Source: an uncultured Sellimonas sp.
GTDB lineage: Bacteria > Bacillota > Clostridia > Lachnospirales > Lachnospiraceae
NCBI GenBank assembly: GCA_904393575.1
Contig: CAJFMZ010000004.1
Location: forward strand, 1 to 36,940
Direction: 5' to 3'
Length of the DNA: 36,940 bases
In this document: positions 33,537 through 36,940 of the stretch, piece after piece
Position numbering within the stretch: the first letter of the stretch is position 1
How the letters are laid out: every line of letters begins with the position of its first letter
Program-made: the position numbers and the translations under genes
Notes under the pieces: generated by a model
Seen by the model: only the letters and a program-made list of their open reading frames with translations
What the model was told of the DNA's origin: nothing
Databases searched by the model: none

Positions 33537-34589
33537 TCAGAAGGGCTTCCCTGTTCCGATTTCCTTGCACAAAATATGCCGGAGCGATTTTCCATACTTT
33601 TCTTTTGTGGCCCGGATCTCATACCCTCGCTTTTGTACGTTGGCAAGGCTGTAGGGGTTGTCCGGATGTACTGTTGCCAGAAGGTAACGGATTCCCCGCC
33701 TTTTCATCTCTTCCTCGCAGGCCTCCATCATCCGGTCCTGCAACTGGTGTCCCCGGTAAAGGGGATCGACGGCCGCCGTATCCATATGGGCGGATTCCAT
33801 CAACTGTTCTTTTGTAAATTCCAGATCACGTCCCAGATTGTAGGAAACGTCCCCCGGAATCTCCACCAGAAAACAGCCGGCAAGAATTCCTTCCTTTTTT
33901 GTTCTTGCCGTAACCGCATATCCTGCTGTCTCATCCTCCTTGAGACAGGTCCTTACAAACTCTTTTCCACCTTCATAAAACCAGTCCGGATTCTCCATCA
34001 TGGCCGTTGTCTTCGCCAGCAATGCCTGAATATCCGCCAGATCCGCCTCCACGGCTCTCCGGATCGTAAATTCAGCCTGCTGAATTTCCCGGTACGCCTC
34101 CTCGTAGGCCTTTTTCGTCCCCGCATCAAAACAGACCATCGTCACCTCCCGAACCGTGCTCTGCGTCCGCAGAAAGGTCAGAATCTCCCGGACCGCTGTC
34201 CGGGCCGCAAGAGAAACCGGATATCCGTAAATCCCGGTACTGATGGACGGGAAGGCCACTGTACGCAAACCGTGTTCCGCCGCAAGTTTCAAACTGTTCC
34301 GATAGCAGGCGGCAAGTACTTCGGACTCACCGGCCCTGCCTCCTTGGTATACCGGTCCCGGCGTATGGATCACACAGGAAGCCGGCAGGCGGTATCCTTT
34401 TGTGAGTTTGGCTTCGCCAGGTCTGCACCCGTGCAGAGTCCTGCATTCCTCCAGAAGTTCCGGTCCGGCTGCTCTGTGGATGGCGCCGTCCACACCCCCT
34501 CCTCCCAGAAGAGATGGATTGGCCGCATTGACAATGGCATCCGTCCTGCATGTTGTAATGTCACCTTGAATGATCCGAAATGTTCCCAT
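33537..34589 (-). CDS. Macrodomain-GNAT acetyltransferase fusion protein
   Basis: The 350-residue protein joins two enzymes. Residues 1-170 are a macrodomain of the YmdB/MacroD type: [20 protein letters not shown], then [16 protein letters not shown], and [16 protein letters not shown]. Such domains remove O-acetyl or ADP-ribosyl groups. Residues about 180-350 are a GNAT acetyltransferase ([35 protein letters not shown] with the acetyl-CoA loop, [18 protein letters not shown]). ATG 34589 is chosen because GGAGGAG is directly before it; the longer frame adds residues that no macrodomain has. It follows the HAD gene by 20 bp. The pairing suggests linked handling of acetyl and ADP-ribose groups, which is inference. 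Confidence 0.85.
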   Translation of the reverse strand: MGTFRIIQGDITTCRTDAIVNAANPSLLGGGGVDGAIHRAAGPELLEECRTLHGCRPGEAKLTKGYRLPASCVIHTPGPVYQGGRAGESEVLAACYRNSLKLAAEHGLRTVAFPSISTGIYGYPVSLAARTAVREILTFLRTQSTVREVTMVCFDAGTKKAYEEAYREIQQAEFTIRRAVEADLADIQALLAKTTAMMENPDWFYEGGKEFVRTCLKEDETAGYAVTARTKKEGILAGCFLVEIPGDVSYNLGRDLEFTKEQLMESAHMDTAAVDPLYRGHQLQDRMMEACEEEMKRRGIRYLLATVHPDNPYSLANVQKRGYEIRATKEKYGKSLRHILCKEIGTGKPF

Positions 34590-34609
34590 GACCGCTCCTC
34601 CCTGAACGA

Positions 34610-35278
34610 CTACTTCTCCTGTCCGTTCCATGTTTCAATCATCTGTGGAATCTCCCTTAGGGACTCGGCCTTCTGATCCAGAATGGCAAGAAGGCTCTCA
34701 TCCGGCTGTGTAAGATCCGGCACCATGATCACCCGGCATCCCGCATCTGCGGCTGACCGTACTCCGTTGGGCGAATCCTCTACCGCCACACATTCTTCCG
34801 GCTTTCTTCCGATTTTCTCACAGGCATACTCATACACATCCGGGAAGGGCTTCCCCCGCTCTACCATGGTGGCGCAGACAATATCGTCAAACAGATCCAG
34901 AATATGAATCTCGCTTAAATAGCTTCTCGTCCGCTCCTCATCTGTGGCTGTCACCACAGCCGTCTGGTATCCTGCGGCCTTCAAGGTGTGAAGCACCTCG
35001 TCCACACCTTCCTTTTTCTCAATGCCGTACTGGTCCAGATGTTCCTTCATCAGTTCTTTTCTCCGCTCCCGGATCGCCCAGTAATCGTACTGCGTGCCGT
35101 AGGTCTTTGCAAACCACGGTGCTGCATACTTGCTGGAAAAACTGCGGAACTGATACGATTCTTCTTCGCTCAGAGACAACCCGGCTTCCCTGGCCGCCTG
35201 ACGCCAGAACCGTGTCAGATATTTTTCCGTATCGATCAGGACCCCGTCCATATCAAAGAGTACTGCTTTTATCTTCAT
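34610..35278 (-). CDS. HAD-superfamily phosphatase/phosphomutase (beta-phosphoglucomutase-like)
   Basis: A 222-residue HAD protein with a helical (C1) cap. Motif I is [13 protein letters not shown] with nucleophile Asp9 and Asp11. Motif II is VVTATDEER, motif III includes the Lys in [18 protein letters not shown], and motif IV is [19 protein letters not shown]. Family members include beta-phosphoglucomutase and small sugar-phosphate phosphatases. It lies 4 bp after the GH32 gene, so it is translated from the same mRNA and may act on the sugar phosphate derived from that pathway. The ribosome site (AGGAAG) is weak and overlaps the previous stop. Confidence 0.88.
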   Translation of the reverse strand: MKIKAVLFDMDGVLIDTEKYLTRFWRQAAREAGLSLSEEESYQFRSFSSKYAAPWFAKTYGTQYDYWAIRERRKELMKEHLDQYGIEKKEGVDEVLHTLKAAGYQTAVVTATDEERTRSYLSEIHILDLFDDIVCATMVERGKPFPDVYEYACEKIGRKPEECVAVEDSPNGVRSAADAGCRVIMVPDLTQPDESLLAILDQKAESLREIPQMIETWNGQEK

Positions 35279-35282
35279 CTTC

Positions 35283-36935
35283 CTACCATATTCCTTCCAT
35301 CTTTTCTACGATCAGCGATTTTACCGCTCCCTTTTCCTGCACATGGAATTCAAAATTCCCCGTTTCGGACTGCTGATAAAACTTCTTTGCGCCTGCCGCC
35401 TGTCCTTCATTCAAGAAGACCTCGCACACATTCCGGTCCGCAAAGACTTCCACCGTGGTAACCGGATCCGAATCCGCCGGATAGAGAATATTTTTCGCGC
35501 CTTCCCCGACCGTGCGGAAACGGCACTGGCCGTCTTTTTGTTCCAGATAAAGCTTGCGGTCCTTCCACTTATAGAGTGTCATACGGAAATCTGCCGGCTG
35601 CTCCAGCTCCAGCTTCACATAATAGGTATTTCCCTCGATGCCCGACAGCTCCACATCCTCTCCGCTGCCTTCATAGACCGGATAACGGATCAGCTGGTAA
35701 ATCCCCCGAATCGGGTTCTGGTAAAGTCTTCCATCCTTGATATGAAGCACCCGTGGAATGCTCATGCTTCCACATGCTCCGTTCGGCGATTTGACATGCT
35801 CTTTTGCCGGGTCACTGATCCATCCAACAGCAACTCTTCCGATTTCCGTGTTGATGGTCTGCACCGCATAAAAGTCCGCCCCAAAATCATAGAGTCCTGT
35901 GGTCTCTGCATGAAACTGATCCTGATACCATTCGCCGATATGGTAATATGTCCCGTTCTTTCTTCCATGCGCATCCACATGACCGCAGTATCCGGCCGTC
36001 AGCACCCACTGATTGTCCAGCGGATACAGATCCGGACACTCCAGCGGAAAACTGCCCTCCACCTTTTGTTCTTCAAATATATTCTGGCAATGTGTCCACT
36101 GTACCAGGTTGTAGGACTTATAGAGGGCGGCTGCAGGATGCTCTTTTGTCCTCGTTCCCAGAATCATCTTGTACTCCCCGTTTTCAAAAAAGACCTTTGG
36201 ATCCCGGAAATCCCGAATCTCAGAATCTTCCGGTCCGTCAATCATCCGGATCTCCCGCTCCCAGGAAAGTCCGTCCCGGCTCTCCGTCATCACCTGATAT
36301 TCCAGCATGTCCTGCGGGTCCTTCCGCCTTCCGATATGGCGGGTAAAGAACAGTCTAAGTTTCTGCTCCTCATCGATCAGTGCGGTCCCGGAATAGGCGC
36401 CTCCGATCAGCTCCGGGTGAGTCAGGATTTCCTGCTGCGGCTCCATGCATACCGGAAGGTGCACCCAGTGGATCAGATCCTGGCTGACCGCATGTCCCCA
36501 GTACATATTGTCCCATTCCTCGGAGAACGGGTGAAACTGGTAGAACAGATGATAATACCCATGATAGAAGCAAAATCCATTCGGGTCATTCATCCACCCC
36601 TTCAGCGGTGAAAGATGAAACTGACTGCGGATCGGCGTATCGTACCACTCGCCCCACTGGCTTCTATCGTAAAATCTGCCGTCCTGGATCAGACAGATTC
36701 CTCTTTCCATGATCTGTTCACATCCGCTTAAATAGGCATAGGAAATCTCACAGTCCTCTGCCGCCACCTCGTAGGTCGTCCCCTGGTTGACAGCAATCCG
36801 CATCCATTTTCTGTACTGGTCAATCCTGAACATCTTACGGGCGCTTCCGGAAATCATATGAAGTCTGCCTGTCTTCCCAGGTTCTGTCTTAATAAACAAT
36901 TCCAGCTGTCTGTATTTTTGTGTATTAAATCTCAT
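35283..36935 (-). CDS. Glycoside hydrolase family 32 (beta-fructosidase/sucrose-6-phosphate hydrolase type)
   Basis: The 550-residue enzyme cleaves beta-fructofuranosyl bonds in sucrose, its phosphate or fructans. The beta-propeller begins at SPLKGWMNDPNG with nucleophile Asp117. EIRDFRDPKVF holds the transition-state stabilising Asp, and FPLECPDLYPL the acid/base Glu. A C-terminal beta-sandwich ends in VEVFADRNVCEVFLNEGQ. There is no signal peptide, so it is cytoplasmic and acts on imported sugar. About 110 residues precede the first motif, far more than in most GH32 enzymes. The ATG at 36935 is only 5 bases from the window edge, so the true start cannot be judged and may lie further upstream. 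Confidence 0.9.
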   Translation of the reverse strand: MRFNTQKYRQLELFIKTEPGKTGRLHMISGSARKMFRIDQYRKWMRIAVNQGTTYEVAAEDCEISYAYLSGCEQIMERGICLIQDGRFYDRSQWGEWYDTPIRSQFHLSPLKGWMNDPNGFCFYHGYYHLFYQFHPFSEEWDNMYWGHAVSQDLIHWVHLPVCMEPQQEILTHPELIGGAYSGTALIDEEQKLRLFFTRHIGRRKDPQDMLEYQVMTESRDGLSWEREIRMIDGPEDSEIRDFRDPKVFFENGEYKMILGTRTKEHPAAALYKSYNLVQWTHCQNIFEEQKVEGSFPLECPDLYPLDNQWVLTAGYCGHVDAHGRKNGTYYHIGEWYQDQFHAETTGLYDFGADFYAVQTINTEIGRVAVGWISDPAKEHVKSPNGACGSMSIPRVLHIKDGRLYQNPIRGIYQLIRYPVYEGSGEDVELSGIEGNTYYVKLELEQPADFRMTLYKWKDRKLYLEQKDGQCRFRTVGEGAKNILYPADSDPVTTVEVFADRNVCEVFLNEGQAAGAKKFYQQSETGNFEFHVQEKGAVKSLIVEKMEGIW

Positions 36936-36940
36936 GTTTT

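Overview
The window looks like chromosomal DNA from a spore-forming, Gram-positive gut-type Clostridium relative, most likely a Lachnospiraceae member. The support is SpoIIR, a SPOCS (DUF3794)/LysM spore protein, a PrcB-type lipoprotein, AGGAGG-type ribosome binding sites throughout, the MEP enzyme IspE, a bacterial FatA-type thioesterase, and a heterodimeric ABC exporter. No tRNA, rRNA, CRISPR array or intact transposase was recognised.

Layout. (a) 1-739: the start of an AlbA_2/Schlafen-type DNA-binding protein running off the left edge; its promoter lies inside a set of TTGCAACGATT repeats. (b) 1039-7751: a Bce-like (FtsX-type) ABC transporter module with two tandem giant permeases, one frameshifted, a membrane-anchored small protein, and an ATPase whose N-terminus has been replaced by a relic of a third permease. 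(c) 7894-13469: an AT-richer accessory island, all on the minus strand: an unrecognised gene, a LytTR response regulator, a GHKL histidine kinase, a 49-residue lanthipeptide-type precursor, an internally deleted lanM pseudogene, and a solute-binding lipoprotein. Pairs of TGTCC-containing boxes 21 bp apart lie before the first gene and again before the lipoprotein; these are candidate LytTR-regulator sites. I read (b) and (c) as a decaying class II lanthipeptide locus with agr/ComDE-like regulation and Bce-like transporters that may have provided immunity.

(d) 13641-19160: a housekeeping minus-strand operon, ispE, a GntR/FCD regulator, spoIIR, a cation diffusion facilitator, an acyl-ACP thioesterase, cvfB and a small HPr-like protein, ending at a strong palindromic terminator. 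GTATAC-centred sites at the ispE promoter may be bound by the GntR protein of the same operon. (e) 19146-21148: the SPOCS/LysM protein and PrcB-like lipoprotein (minus). (f) 21217-27383: mainly plus strand, plsC, then pncB, ddl, murF and a Cof-type HAD phosphatase in a compact run; an HPr-like protein with the phospho-histidine missing lies between plsC and pncB on the minus strand. (g) 27388-33513: a dispersed-type palindrome, a 2x[4Fe-4S] aldo/keto reductase, a TM287/288-like heterodimeric ABC exporter and a divergent LysR regulator with a shared operator-like palindrome. (h) 33537-36935: a GH32 fructan/sucrose hydrolase, a beta-phosphoglucomutase-like HAD enzyme and a macrodomain-GNAT fusion, closely packed on the minus strand.

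The most interesting region is 7-13.6 kb: a complete-looking quorum-type regulatory circuit and an intact precursor gene are attached to a maturation enzyme that has lost most of its sequence.
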